Shown here piece by piece: positions 21,118 to 31,319 of a DNA stretch of 64,000 bases; the stretch's first letter is position 1, and each line of letters starts with the position of its first letter. Position numbers and translations under genes: made by a program. The notes beneath the pieces were generated by a model. That model made no database searches. It was not told the origin of the DNA and saw nothing but the letters and a program-made list of their open reading frames with translations. This DNA is from Anaspis maculata (taxonomy: Eukaryota; Arthropoda; Insecta; Coleoptera; Scraptiidae): positions 55,301,416 to 55,365,415 of the forward strand of contig OX421966.1 of the NCBI GenBank assembly GCA_949128115.1, in the 5' to 3' direction.

Positions 21118-21674
21118 TGAAAATAATTACACGAAGTAGGTAGAACTTTTCAAATCAATAATTTTATGTATTACACCTTTTTCTCTATTTTGCAAGGTAA
21201 GGGTGCTAGGAAAGCCCGACGCACTGTTGCAGGACCCTGTATAATATGATCACCCATAAATCAGCTGGACAGCAACGGTTAAAAATATCAAGTTGCAATT
21301 AAAACGTTTTAGGGATAAAAACTTCGCTAGGATCACAACTAAAACTAAAATAGCGCATTCTTTTTTTAACTAAGGCAAACGATCTGAGGAACTGGACATA
21401 TAAGCAGAAAAGAGGAGGACTATCAAACTGCGGACCTACAATACAATGATGATGACTTCGTCAATACAACTTCAAGCAGTCCAGTCCTGTTCCTGTGTTT
21501 GATAGCAGAAGAACTTCAGAAGAATCACAAGACACATGGAAGCTATCAAAGCAAAAACCAAAGCCTCTCTTCATAATATATTAGTTAGAAAATATCAGTA
21601 TTCATTGACACAACGAGTGAACAAAAAATAAAATGATAACTCTAATATTTTGTGACCAAATCAAGAAAGAAATA

Positions 21675-22010
21675 CAGGGTGACCAGAAAATGGCGGAAAA
21701 GCTCTGCAGCACGTTATTCAGGACCCTTCAAAGAATTAAAAAAAAAAATATTGAAAGAATCTTCGACTTTCATTTTTGAAAAAAAATTGAGTCAAAAACT
21801 GGTCCTTCGAATATCAATTTTCTTGGTTTCTGACTCACCTTGTAAATAAAAAAAATTGATGCATATCTAGTGGTAGATATTTCTATCTCCGTTCCTTGGC
21901 CCTCAATAACCCCAATGAAAGTCGAATACTTTTTCCATCATTTTTTCGGAGTTCCCGGAAGGGTCCCTTACAACGTACTGGGGAGCTTTTCAGTCATTTT
22001 TTGGACCCTG
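21675..22010. mobile_element. foldback element of the CAGGGTG/TA group
   Basis: Ends CAGGGTGACCAGAAAATG and CATTTTTTGGACCCTG are next to TA. Arms pair through AAAGCTC / GAGCTTTT and AAGTCG-like blocks to a centre near 21840. The ORF at 21652-21849 lies in one arm. Confidence 0.65.
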
Positions 22011-22033
22011 TAGAATACAAAGCAGTGCGAATA

Positions 22034-22500
22034 CAGGGTGTTTGAAGTTTTTGAGTATGAAATTGAACTGGTTATGAGAAGTTATAATTATAGATTAATG
22101 TTTCAGCAGTGAAAATTTTTGAAAAATGATATTCTTGACGAAATTGACTCTGGCTTCAAATTCAACTTTTTTTAGTTTTTGAAAATTTACATTCAGTAAA
22201 CGGCTGAAGCAACAGCCTTAATTTGGCATAAGTTACCTAACGGACAACTTCCACCTACCTTTGTCAAATTTGTGCTAAATTCAATAAGGGATGGTGGAGT
22301 TACTGAGAACTTTCTTGGGAAAAAAAATCACCAAAAATCGAATTCCATTACTTCACCGCCACTGGTTGAATTTTGTCAAAATCTAACAGGTAGGTAGAAA
22401 TGTCTGTTAGGTAACTTCATGCGAAATAAGGGCTCAGCTACTTCAACTGTGAGATACAAATTTTCACGAAAAAAAAAAGTTGAATTTTGAAGCCAGCTCT
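22034..22500. mobile_element. inverted-repeat element, one recognisable end
   Basis: A left end TACAGGGTGTTTGAAG lies at 22032. Inverted arms are clear at 22146-22260 and 22385-22500 (CTGGCTTCAAATTCAACTTT with AAAGTTGAATTTTGAAGCCAG, and AAGTTACCTAACGGACA with its inverse). No matching CACCCTG end was found on the right, so it may be truncated. Confidence 0.55.
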
Positions 22501-23315
22501 TTTTTTTTAATTCAACATGCTTACAGTGGTGTAGTATATTGTATAGTTAAACGGTTGAAAACTGTTCGCACAACTTTGTGAAGGTGTTTTTTTTTTCTTA
22601 AATGGATGACTATTATAGTTTCAGCTATATTGCCATCCATACCCATGGTCTCATCCAAAAACTGTTTAAAAATGAAGCAATAAAATGATATGTGTATAGG
22701 TCAGTTCGACAAAGTCATTCAATTGCTATGCCTGTGATCTTCCACGATGACTACTGAACCGTTGACCGGATCGACTTCAAATTTGGTATGCGGACATGGT
22801 TTCTGAAAAGAGCCCATCAGGTTTCGGTTGTAATCTGTCAAACAGAAGTGTCACTGTCATCAGAAGCTATATCCCGCGGAACTTGACTTGCAATATGTCA
22901 TTTGAAAGCCCCTGAAAAACTGTATTCAGAACAGTTAGACAGTATATAACAGACTGCAGTTGCAGTTTTCCACCATTTTCCAGTCGAGCGTTATGAATTT
23001 TCAAAATTTCTCCTGGCCGTTGGCACCCAAGCGGGCTTCTCGCCCGTGTTTTGACCAGAACGACTCGCTTTTGTAGCAGGACTCTACTCAAAAATTTATT
23101 CCTGCTCGAGGATCAACTTTTTTTTGGAAAAATCCAAATGATATCGAAAATAGATCAAATTGGGCGTCGGCGTCGTGTAAGTTTATTTTCAAAATCGACT
23201 CGGTTTCGGTTTTCCGACGGCAATTTTTTCAAAATGAAATTCGCACATTCCGTGAATTTGAAAAAAATGTAGTGCAAACTTCGACATGCGGTTAGCCCAG
23301 CGGAATACTTGATTT
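22500..23315. other. intergenic sequence, nothing recognised
   Basis: AT-rich, with short unsupported ORFs on both strands. Confidence 0.4.
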
Positions 23316-23330
23316 GTTTTTTATTCGTGT

Positions 23331-23522
23331 TTTTTATTAGACGGCCCCGTGGCGCAGGTGGTTGTGTGGCTGCCTGCGGCCACGAGAGCCCCGGGTTCGA
23401 TTTCCGGAAGAAGTCTGGATGTCTGTGTTGTCTAATTTGCAATTTTTCACTATTATTGTACTGAGTAAATAAAGGCAAATCTCCTATGGCCAATGTGCGC
23501 CTATAAGGAGAAAAACAATTTT
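23331..23522 (+). mobile_element. tRNA-derived SINE with target duplication
   Basis: The head reads CCCCGTGGCGCAGGTGG (A box) and GGGTTCGATTTCCGG (B box) in the spacing of an RNA polymerase III internal promoter. The insert is flanked by direct repeats of TTTTTTATTCGTGT (about 23317-23330 and 23523-23536). Acceptor-stem ends do not pair, so this is a SINE and not a tRNA gene. Confidence 0.7.
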
Positions 23523-23561
23523 TTTTTTATTCGTGTATATCTTTGTGAATAATAAATATCT

Positions 23562-23587
23562 TATCTTATCTTATCTTATCTTATCTT
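23562..23587. repeat. CTTAT microsatellite
   Basis: About five tandem CTTAT units just downstream of the right SINE target duplication. Confidence 0.8.
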
Positions 23588-23819
23588 ACTCATTTTAGGT
23601 GCAAACATGCTGGGAATGAAAGCTGGAGGGGAGATTGAATAATTTTTGGGGAAAAAAACTTTTGGAATGGAACCCACGGTTTTCGCCGTGGGTTCGAAAA
23701 ACTGCAAATTTTCCAACTTTTTTCCCGTGAACAGATTTTCACCTTTTTTTTAAACAAAGAGGTATCTGGTTTTTGATCATTTTCCAACTTTTTTTTCCAA
23801 TTTCCCGGGAATTTTCAGG

Positions 23820-24680
23820 TTGAAAATGTAAAACCAGCCTGGGTTTTCGAGACCGGACTTTAATGATGGGAGTTTAAAGTGAAGCCTTGATTGACAATTT
23901 TTGCAATAAGATGATGTGAAATGAGATTTGAGGTTTTTTCCGTGAAATTCAAATTTTCCTGACAAAATTTTTAATTTCCTGCAAATTATCTTCAATCTTT
24001 GCTCTAATTTCAACTCCCATCCGAAGGGACACGTTTCGAACAAAAATTTACATAAGCTCCTGGATACTAGCCAGAAAAGTTTTGGGGTTACACAACCGAT
24101 TTTTTTCTGTGCATTTCTAGTTCAAGTCTTCGAATGTCTCACTCACCTAGCACCCTAGTTCGTTTCCTGGTCCCGTGTTTTCATTCATTTTCTTACTGCT
24201 TTTCGCCCGATTTTCTGTGCTTTCTGTGCTCACAGTAGACCAGACCTAAATGATGGAGCCTTAAGTGAAGCCTCAATTGACAATTTCTACAATAAAATGA
24301 TTGGAGCGGTGGTAGCCGAGTGGTACAGGTGATGGCAAGCCAAACCATTCGCGCTGCCCTGTGTGGGTTCGAATCCTACTTCATCCATGGATATTTTGTG
24401 CTGTCCCCGAGGTTGCATGGTAAAGCAGCTTATAGTTGAATGCCGCCTCGTAAAATAAGACAATTAAATATAAAAAAAAAAAATTGGAATAAAATTTGAG
24501 GTTTTTCCGGAAAATTCAAGTTTCCCTGTTGAAATTTTCAATTTATTCTCAATCTCCTGCAAATCGTTTTCAATCTTTCTAATTCCAACTTCCCACCCGA
24601 AGGGACGTTTCGAACAAAAATTTCCATAGGTTCCTGGATACTAGTCGGGAAAGTTTTGGGGTGACACAACCGATTTTTTT
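23820..24680 (+). repeat. direct repeat pair, second copy interrupted by a SINE
   Basis: Copy 1 (about 23850-24115) and copy 2 (about 24235-24680) share AAGTGAAGCCT..ATTGACAATTT, CGAAGGGAC..CGTTTCGAAC, CTCCTGGATACTAG-like and ACACAACCGATTTTTTT blocks in the same order. Copy 2 carries the SINE at 24305-24483. Confidence 0.65.
24305..24483 (+). mobile_element. tRNA-derived SINE inside a repeat
   Basis: A box GGTAGCCGAGTGGTAC and B box GGGTTCGAATCCTAC are correctly ordered, followed by a body and an A-rich tail. The flanks carry ATTGGA on both sides, and the uninterrupted sequence is predictable from the neighbouring copy at 23.9 kb. The head resembles a Leu/Ser-type tRNA. Confidence 0.7.
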
Positions 24681-24683
24681 TGT

Positions 24684-25470
24684 ATCTCCATTCCTGACAC
24701 CGTTATGAATCCATTTCTACATCAGAAGGTGGAAAAGAAGAACTACTGGAGGACCTCAGGGAAACTCCGGAGGGCCTCCGGGGAACTCAGTCGCCAAAGA
24801 GACTTCTCTTGTACAAATTTCTTCGGCGGGTTATCCCTCCTTACCAGTCAGAGTGAGATCATCAACAGGTCTACAAGCACTTTAGGACGGCCCTGAATTA
24901 TCGGAAACTATACCTTCAACTTTTTGATTTCAAACCCTAGAGCTTTTCTGTAAATGTGAGGTTATGCAAAAAGCAAATGCGGATCAAGATATTTTCTGGC
25001 GGTCGATTTTTTGTTTATTTTCTGCGATTACGTCGCCGATCAGAAGGAAATCATCGCCTGTTGAAATAACTGAATTATTCTCCCTATTATTCACACTTTT
25101 CTTCTCGCCGTTCGTTAACCACCTCCAAAGCTGCTGCATTATTGCGTTTGCGAGTAGCCATTGCGTTGCGACAGCAGAGCAGACAAAACAGAGCACAAGC
25201 AGTACAAGCACAGCGACCGGGAGCGGGAGCGGGCGGCCGCAAGCAAATAAAACCAACGCCAGTCCACAGTGGCAACACTGTATACTCCTTGCAGTAGAAT
25301 GCAACTGTACGTCACTGTGCATTGCTCTACCCGTAGCCATGAATAAGAAAAAGACGGATAGATATGCGTATGATGTGCGTTCATCAGGCTAGAGATTGTA
25401 AGCGAGGGGATGGCGAAGACGTAAGACGAAGGAATGTTTACCTCTGAGCCCGGTCAGCTGATGGTGAAAG
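24684..25470. other. intergenic sequence, no gene recognised
   Basis: The ORF at 24964-25392 overlaps several equally long frames on the minus strand and has no domain. Confidence 0.4.
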
Positions 25471-25473
25471 TTC

Positions 25474-25812
25474 TTAAATGACGCCAAAGGAAGTCAGCGG
25501 CAGCACTAAAGGGAAGAAAAATTAATGAAAATGCCTGTCCAGTGGCCCCAGTGAGGTTGAGAAAATTCGCTTCCATGGACATTGATTTATGGAGTTGCAC
25601 TGTACAAGACAAGACAGTCGAGACACGACGCGTGAGTGCACTCTGTGTTGGAAGATCTTCTCAACATGAAATGATTGACCATTTCATGTATGTATTCCCT
25701 TCTTCATCTTCTTCTGGCTTGTATGCTGTTTTAGTGTTGTAGAGCACGTAGTACTTCCTACTATCAGTCCTACTTCCCTTAGTGCTGCCGCTGACTTCCT
25801 TTGGCGTCATTT
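25474..25812. mobile_element. MITE-like element with 38 bp terminal inverted repeats
   Basis: TTAAATGACGCCAAAGGAAG with TCAGCGGCAGCACTAA at the left is the inverse of TTAGTGCTGCCGCTGA with CTTCCTTTGGCGTCATTTAA at the right. The interior has no inverted symmetry and no domain. It abuts the repeat at 25811-26132. Confidence 0.65.
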
Positions 25813-26132
25813 AACACACTGGCTCACTGGCCGCCACTACCAAAGCACAAGTAAAGAGCCACCAACCCGTGAAGACGGTGTCAAGCTAATTGACACTCCG
25901 AGGAACACGTGTTGATCTGTTTTCCCCAAATAAACTGAACATTTTGACTTGACGTGCATTACACCGCGCGACGGGTGACATCTGCCACAAATGCCACAAG
26001 ACCTAACCTTTTCACATAACACATTTACACAAACCTTCTGCGACGACGGTTATGGATTCCTACTCATTCCTACCAACAAAAAATAATTTTTCCATAGCTT
26101 GCTCTAATGCAGATAGCCGTGAAATTGATTAT
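25811..26132 (-). repeat. dispersed repeat, inverted partner of 17394-17706
   Basis: Reverse-complement copy of the 17.4 kb repeat, starting at TTAACACACTGGCTCACTGG and ending at GTGAAATTGATTATA. Confidence 0.75.
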
Positions 26133-27770
26133 AGAGAGGGAACCACAGCACATCTCGGCAGGAAAGTGCCGACGAGTGAAACGCACCACTGCGAAGGTCC
26201 GTAGTCGTACAATCAAAGAAATAGAGAGACGTCGCCGCTAACAGCAATGAACAGGGAATAAGAATGGACAAGTTCACATTTCAACCTCAGCGAACCAAGG
26301 AGGAGAGCCGCACTATGCCGGAGCGCAAAGTCCCAGCGCAAAGCACCCTGGGAGAAACAACGTCGGCTCAGCGGTTTTGAAATCGCTGTACTTTTCCATG
26401 CAACATCGGCGGATTTAGAAATCAATGCACGATCCATGTGACCGGATGACGATCGAACGAGTATTATCAAAGAACACAGAGCTCGGTGGCTTTCTGCTTG
26501 GTTGCACTTCTTTGGGGTGGGAGCGATTCGCTGTGGGTCAAATTGTACGCTCCCTCGAAGAGAAAGGTAAACAATTGCAATAACTCTTGAATATGTAAAT
26601 TTAACCTTTATTCTGATAATCGGTACCATTTTAGTATAAAAATCTATTTTTTTATTGTTGTATTACAACTTACAACACTCTTACATTGATTACATGGGTA
26701 CAGAGGTTATTGTAACGTGACAACTCAAAAATACTTTTTGGTTTTAAAACATAAAGCGATCGCATTGATACAATGAACCGTCCATATTACTAAGGATGAG
26801 GCCAGTATTGTGACAAAGAAATAAAAAAACCTTGTAATTCTACTCCAAATTTGTCTCGACCATTTCTACCATTTAATGCGGAAAAAACAACGTAGGGCTA
26901 GATGTTGATCCACTGATGGATTTTCTTTCAAAGGAACATGCAAAGTGCAAACATTTCACATTCTACACGCACATTTCTACTACTCCGGTCAAGTCCACTT
27001 GAACAAGATGGCTTAAATTTACAGTTTAATTTCCGTACCGTACCGTTAACTTGTCAAAATATGATGATAATTGCTGAGGCAAGTTCAAGATGTAGACTGA
27101 CGTGAACAAAGGTAAGACAACGGACACTGCCGCTATTTAACCGTAGTTCCTCTCCTTTTGGTCGCTATGGATTAATTTACTGTCTTATGTTGCGTTACGA
27201 TTAGGGCTTGCGTCAATCTATAAAGCCGTAACAGTAACGCAATGTAAGAGAATGAACCAGTCACTATCCATCCACCGGGAGGAAGGGGGGAACCAAAGTT
27301 GGATGCCGACAGTGATTCAATAATTTTCTTGCATACACGTTACGCTTACGTTCTGGCTTACGTTTACTTCTGGTCGCGGTGAAAAGACAGTCTGCGATTT
27401 TCACTATGTAGCTATCACGTAACGCTAAATGACAATTAAATTCTGGGAAATTTCACGTTACACCCTTCCCCTACCCCTTGGTCGACAGCGAATGGTTCAT
27501 TCACTTACGTTACGTCTAAGTCAGTGGCTGCGTGCATCCAAACTGAGCGATCAGGTAGCGCTCACTGAGCGGGTCTCAATGTCCTGCTCAAATTTTTGTC
27601 AATGATGTGAGGTGCTCATCTGTCGCTCAGTTCGAATGAACTCGGTTCAGGCTCAGAGTACACCTGAAGCAATTACACACCTGTACGAAAATCGGATTCC
27701 AAAGCCATCTTGCTCGAGCTGTCCGGCTGGAGCCTGAGGATCAATCAAAAACAAATTCTTTCATCGCATT
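26133..27770. other. intergenic sequence, no gene recognised
   Basis: A degenerate inverted repeat lies at about 27238-27300 and 27463-27520 (GTAAGAGAATGAACCA and its inverse, plus GGGGAA-rich blocks). The 138-codon minus-strand ORF at 26213-26629 shows no domain. Confidence 0.4.
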
Positions 27771-27814
27771 ATGATATGTAACAAACAATATACTTCAACG
27801 GAAATAAAATACAA

Positions 27815-30307
27815 TTATGAACTGCTACGGCTCCTTTTCGACTTTTTCTTCTTCTTCTTGGGTTTCTCGTCGGAAGAACTGCTGTTGCTGCTTGAGTCCC
27901 TGCGTTTCTTTTTCGGCTTTTTCGCTTTTTTGCTCTTGTGTTTGCTTCTCTTTTCATCTTCGCTGGAGCTAGCAGCTTCGCGTTTCTTCTTCTCTGGCGA
28001 AGACGACGGCCGTCGATGCCTGTCCTCTCGTTTGTCTTTCTCCTGAACGTCCTTAGTCTTTTCCTTTTGCAAATCATAGTAACGTTTGTACTGTATCGGT
28101 GGCGGCGGCGGCGAAGGATCCACGCGACGTGTTTGTTTTTCTTCCTTGTGGAAAGGCGGGGATTTCGACCTTTCAACGGCTCTTTCTCTCATCCTGTTTC
28201 TGTCCATGTCTCTTCTGCTGTCCCGTGTTGGTGCAGGCGGTGATGAATCATCTCGGAATTTTTTGGGTTTTTCAATAGAACGCGGCAAAGAGCTTGACAT
28301 TTCCATCAGTCTGTCTCTCATCCTGTCTCTGTCTACGTCTCTTCTGCTGTCCCGTGTGAGTGGGGATGGTGGTGAATCATCTCGAAATTTGTTGGGTTTT
28401 TCAAATTGACGAGGTGGAGATCTTGGTATTTCCATGACTCTTTCTCTCATTCTTTCTCTGTCTACGTCTCTTCTGCTGTCCCGTGTTAGTGGTGGTGAAT
28501 CATCCCGCAACTTTTTAGGTTTTTCATAATGACGCGGCGGAGATCTTGACATTTCCATATCTTTATCCCTTCTGCCCTTGTCTGCTTCTTTTCTACCTTT
28601 ATCTCCATCTCTTCTACCTCTATCCATATCCTTTCTGTTGTCTGCATCTCTTCTATCAAAATCTCGTCTATCTCTGTCTACGTCTCTTCTGTCCCGGTCG
28701 ATGTCTCTACTATTTCTATCTGCATCTTTCCTTCTGTCTCGTAACGGCGGTGACTCCGTTCGATATTTTGGTTTTTCTTCTTTATGACGCGGTGGCGATC
28801 TCAACATTTCTCTTTCTTTAACTCTTCTGTCTCCATCGGTTTCCTTTCTATCTTTGTATGTATTCCTTTTGTCTGCATCTATGACATCTCTGTTGAGAAC
28901 TTTTTTATCTCTGCCAGCATCTACTTTATCTTTTGCATCCCTTCTATCTCTCACATTTTCATCGCGTCTGTCTCGTACGCTTTCATTACGGTAATCGCGG
29001 CTCTCATCCCTTCTGCCTCTGATGCTGTCATCTCTCCTGTCCCTCATGCTCTCATCCCTTCTGTCCCTGTCTACATCTCTTTGACTGACTCTTCTGGGAT
29101 TGTCCCTCGAATTGTCTCTGGAATTGCTTTTCGCGCCCTCTTTGGCATCGTCCCTCTTTGTGTCTCTGTTGTCCCGATTTCTGTACTGGTCTTTGGCCTT
29201 GTCTCTGTCGTCCCGTCGGTCGTCTCTCTTTCTGTCGCCGCTGCCTTTTCCCTTCGCGGCGCTGACCTGGTACTTCCCTTTGCCCAAATCGTTGTCTTTG
29301 GCGCCGAAATTCCTGACGCCCCTGCCTTTGCCGAGCCATTTAATTTTCGAAACTGACTGACTGAAGTCAACGTGGATCCTCCTGTCGTCGATCAGCACGT
29401 TGTCCATCTTGAAGTACGCCTCTTCGCACGACTTTTGCTGCTCAAACTCCACAAACGCGTACTGGAGCGAATCGCCACTTTTACGATCACGAATCACCTC
29501 GCAAGATTTGATCTTACCGAACCGGCTGAAGATGATTTCCAAATCGTCGTCGTTGGTCACCGGGTTCAGCTTGCAGACGAACAGCACGTTTTCCGGCGGC
29601 GCCATGTCGGCATCCGGCAAATCACCTACCATCTCCAAAATTGTAGCTCTGGCCTTGGCTTCTCTTGCAGCAAGCATTTCGTTCATTTCGTCGACGGTTT
29701 TGCCGGCAGTTTCGTCGATCTCTTCGTCGGGTGCTATCCTGCCGCCTTGCAGGCGTTCGGCGCTCGGCGACGGAGACCTTGAGGGTGGTTTGAGCCGTTC
29801 CGGATCCGAAAAAGGGTCGTCCAGGACCACCGTGTGAGTGATTCGGATGTCTTGATACGGCCGGTCGTCCGTGTCGCAGATGGCTTCGTTGATCTGTTCG
29901 ATGACGTCCATGCCTTCGACGACTTCGCCGAATACGCAATGCTTCTCGTCGAGGTAGCTCAAATCCGTGCCAAGAGTGAAGAAAAACTGAGAACCGATCA
30001 TGTTGTCCTCGTTGCCGACAAACGAAATCATGCCCATGGCCGTGTGCTTGATCCTGGGGTTCGTTTCGGCTTCGAAGTAGCGCTTCAGGGGGCCCTCCAA
30101 GACGCCATATATGGACTCGCCGCCAGTTCTTTTACCGGTGGGATCGCCGGTTTGAGCGATGAACCCCCGGCTGATGGTGTGGAACAAGTGGTAGTTGTAG
30201 TACTTGATTTTGCATAGCTTGAGGAAATTGAGGCAAGCCCTCGGTCGTTGTTTCAGGAACAAATCGACGGTAATGTCGCCGAGAGTCGTTTCAACAACGA
30301 CAGACAT
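27815..30307 (-). CDS. PPIL4: peptidyl-prolyl cis-trans isomerase-like 4 (cyclophilin-RRM protein)
   Basis: An intronless frame of 830 residues. Residues 1-161 are a cyclophilin domain (start MSVVVETTLGDITVDLF, FIAQTGDPTGKRTGGES, SQFFFTLG). Residues 240-318 are an RRM with RNP2 LFVCKL and RNP1 YAFVEF, and the linker contains the acidic EEIDETAG run. This order defines the PPIL4 family, nuclear proteins linked to RNA processing. In the cyclophilin core the usual catalytic Arg (HR in FHRI) appears to be Thr (FHTIS) and the usual Trp appears to be Tyr, so prolyl isomerase activity may be weak; divergence at these sites is usual in the family. The tail of about 500 residues is RD/RS-rich with three units of 41-43 residues at 589-715 and ends in Lys/Ser runs. 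Human PPIL4 is about 490 residues, so the tail is long. Start ATG 30305-30307; stop at 27815. Confidence 0.95.
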   Translation of the reverse strand: MSVVVETTLGDITVDLFLKQRPRACLNFLKLCKIKYYNYHLFHTISRGFIAQTGDPTGKRTGGESIYGVLEGPLKRYFEAETNPRIKHTAMGMISFVGNEDNMIGSQFFFTLGTDLSYLDEKHCVFGEVVEGMDVIEQINEAICDTDDRPYQDIRITHTVVLDDPFSDPERLKPPSRSPSPSAERLQGGRIAPDEEIDETAGKTVDEMNEMLAAREAKARATILEMVGDLPDADMAPPENVLFVCKLNPVTNDDDLEIIFSRFGKIKSCEVIRDRKSGDSLQYAFVEFEQQKSCEEAYFKMDNVLIDDRRIHVDFSQSVSKIKWLGKGRGVRNFGAKDNDLGKGKYQVSAAKGKGSGDRKRDDRRDDRDKAKDQYRNRDNRDTKRDDAKEGAKSNSRDNSRDNPRRVSQRDVDRDRRDESMRDRRDDSIRGRRDESRDYRNESVRDRRDENVRDRRDAKDKVDAGRDKKVLNRDVIDADKRNTYKDRKETDGDRRVKEREMLRSPPRHKEEKPKYRTESPPLRDRRKDADRNSRDIDRDRRDVDRDRRDFDRRDADNRKDMDRGRRDGDKGRKEADKGRRDKDMEMSRSPPRHYEKPKKLRDDSPPLTRDSRRDVDRERMRERVMEIPRSPPRQFEKPNKFRDDSPPSPLTRDSRRDVDRDRMRDRLMEMSSSLPRSIEKPKKFRDDSSPPAPTRDSRRDMDRNRMRERAVERSKSPPFHKEEKQTRRVDPSPPPPPIQYKRYYDLQKEKTKDVQEKDKREDRHRRPSSSPEKKKREAASSSEDEKRSKHKSKKAKKPKKKRRDSSSNSSSSDEKPKKKKKKSKRSRSSS
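28163..28543 (-). repeat. in-frame tandem repeat in the PPIL4 tail
   Basis: Three consecutive coding units, each with SPPR-like start, EKPKKFRDDSPP centre and TRDSRRDVDR followed by RMRER. They encode residues 589-715 and are followed by a partial unit (SPPFHKEEK). Confidence 0.75.
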
Positions 30308-31238
30308 TTTGAGGTTAGAACGCCGGTTTTCGAGAATTCACTTGCAAAACCTGAAAATTTGCATCAAGTATTGGTTTCGATTGCGTTTTTTATACACTTA
30401 CATGCAATTTCTAGCGGAAATTTTCAAAAACCACATGGAAAACGAATTGTTTTCGTTTTACCGCTTGACATTTCTATGCCAGTTTGACAGTCGGTAATGC
30501 AGGTGCCTATAACGTCACTTGTCAAAGTGACATCAATCAATCATACGCAGTGTTGCCAACCGTACGGTAATTACCGTACTTGTACGGTAATTTCAGCAAG
30601 TGTACGGTGTACGGTCCAGATCCATTACCCTACTACCGTACATGAAAAGTACGGTAATCTTAACATGGTACCTACCTGAATAAAAACGTTACGTGGAAAT
30701 CCTAAATTTCAACGATGTAGATATTTACAAAATGATTTATGCTTATTTTTCAAATTCATGGCGCCCTCTGCTGGCCTCTGGCGGACTGCTAGCGCGACGC
30801 CTCACTGAAGTGCCCTATAATACCGACTTGCTGAACGTTTTTTTGTGATTTGCTCGATTCCTACTTACAGTTCTACACCAATTTTTTGTGAAATGTATAG
30901 TTTTTTTCGGTACTTACAGGCCCATTAATTCAAAATATACTATAGTACTGTGCTGTTTTTTGATTTGAAACAAATTCTTTCTATTTATAAGTGGGTAGGT
31001 ATATTTTTTATCAAATATTTGATACCACTAAAATGGTAATTTGAAAAAAAAGTGAATTTTGTCTGCGACCACTTTTTTCTCCTAACAAAAACACTATGTA
31101 CGATCCTCCGAGCTTTGGTACGGTAATTTGAGTTTCGCGGTACGGAATAATCATATCTGAAAAGTTGGCAACCCTGATCATACGATACGTCAGTCTGACA
31201 AGTGACAAGCATGGCCTAACCTCAAAAATCTCCCAACA
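30308..31238. promoter_or_regulatory. shared upstream region of PPIL4 and NSUN4
   Basis: The two start codons are 931 bp apart and face away from each other, so both promoters must lie here or be embedded in it. The region contains repeated ACGGTA motifs (about 30566-30655 and 31118-31145). It also holds an element-like pair, GTGTTGCCAAC near 30550 and GTTGGCAACCC near 31165. No TATA box is convincing. Confidence 0.5.
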
Positions 31239-31319
31239 ATGCTTTCAAATCGAATTTTGAAACGCCTGCCAGTAGCTACTAAATACATAACACGCCTCAA
31301 GCACCGTTCAGATCATTGG
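31239..31319 (+). CDS. NSUN4: NSUN4 exon 1
   Basis: 27 codons from ATG to TGG, followed by GTAAGC. It encodes the basic N-terminus. The intron that follows (31320-31370, 51 nt, ending TTTTTTTTTCAG) has no in-frame stop, so an unspliced reading adds 17 residues rich in Cys and Phe. Confidence 0.85.

Larger units (their letters stand above)
19923..21241. mobile_element. outer foldback of a three-layer nest
   Basis: TACAGGCTCCTGCAACAGTG at the left matches CACTGTTGCAGGACCCTGTA at the right. The arms continue with TAAAATTATTGATTTGAAA and its inverse to about 20045 and 21120. Within lie two further inverted-repeat layers, 20050-21117 and 20343-21038. Confidence 0.75.

Noticed and set aside
23341..23412. 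Functional tRNA gene
   Set aside because: A and B boxes are good, but the acceptor-stem ends do not pair and the insert has target duplications, so it is a SINE head.
24305..24390. Functional tRNA-Leu or tRNA-Ser gene
   Set aside because: tRNA-like only in the D and T arms; followed by a SINE body and A-rich tail.
24964..25392. 142-codon ORF
   Set aside because: Overlapped by four other frames of similar length, low-complexity Ser/Thr/Gly stretch, no motif.
26213..26629. 138-codon minus-strand ORF
   Set aside because: No recognised domain and no splice sites extending it.
27769..30217. Many ORFs overlapping PPIL4 on both strands (for example 28784-29356, 29372-29782, 29834-30217)
   Set aside because: They are shadows of a long, compositionally biased coding exon; the PPIL4 frame alone has domains.
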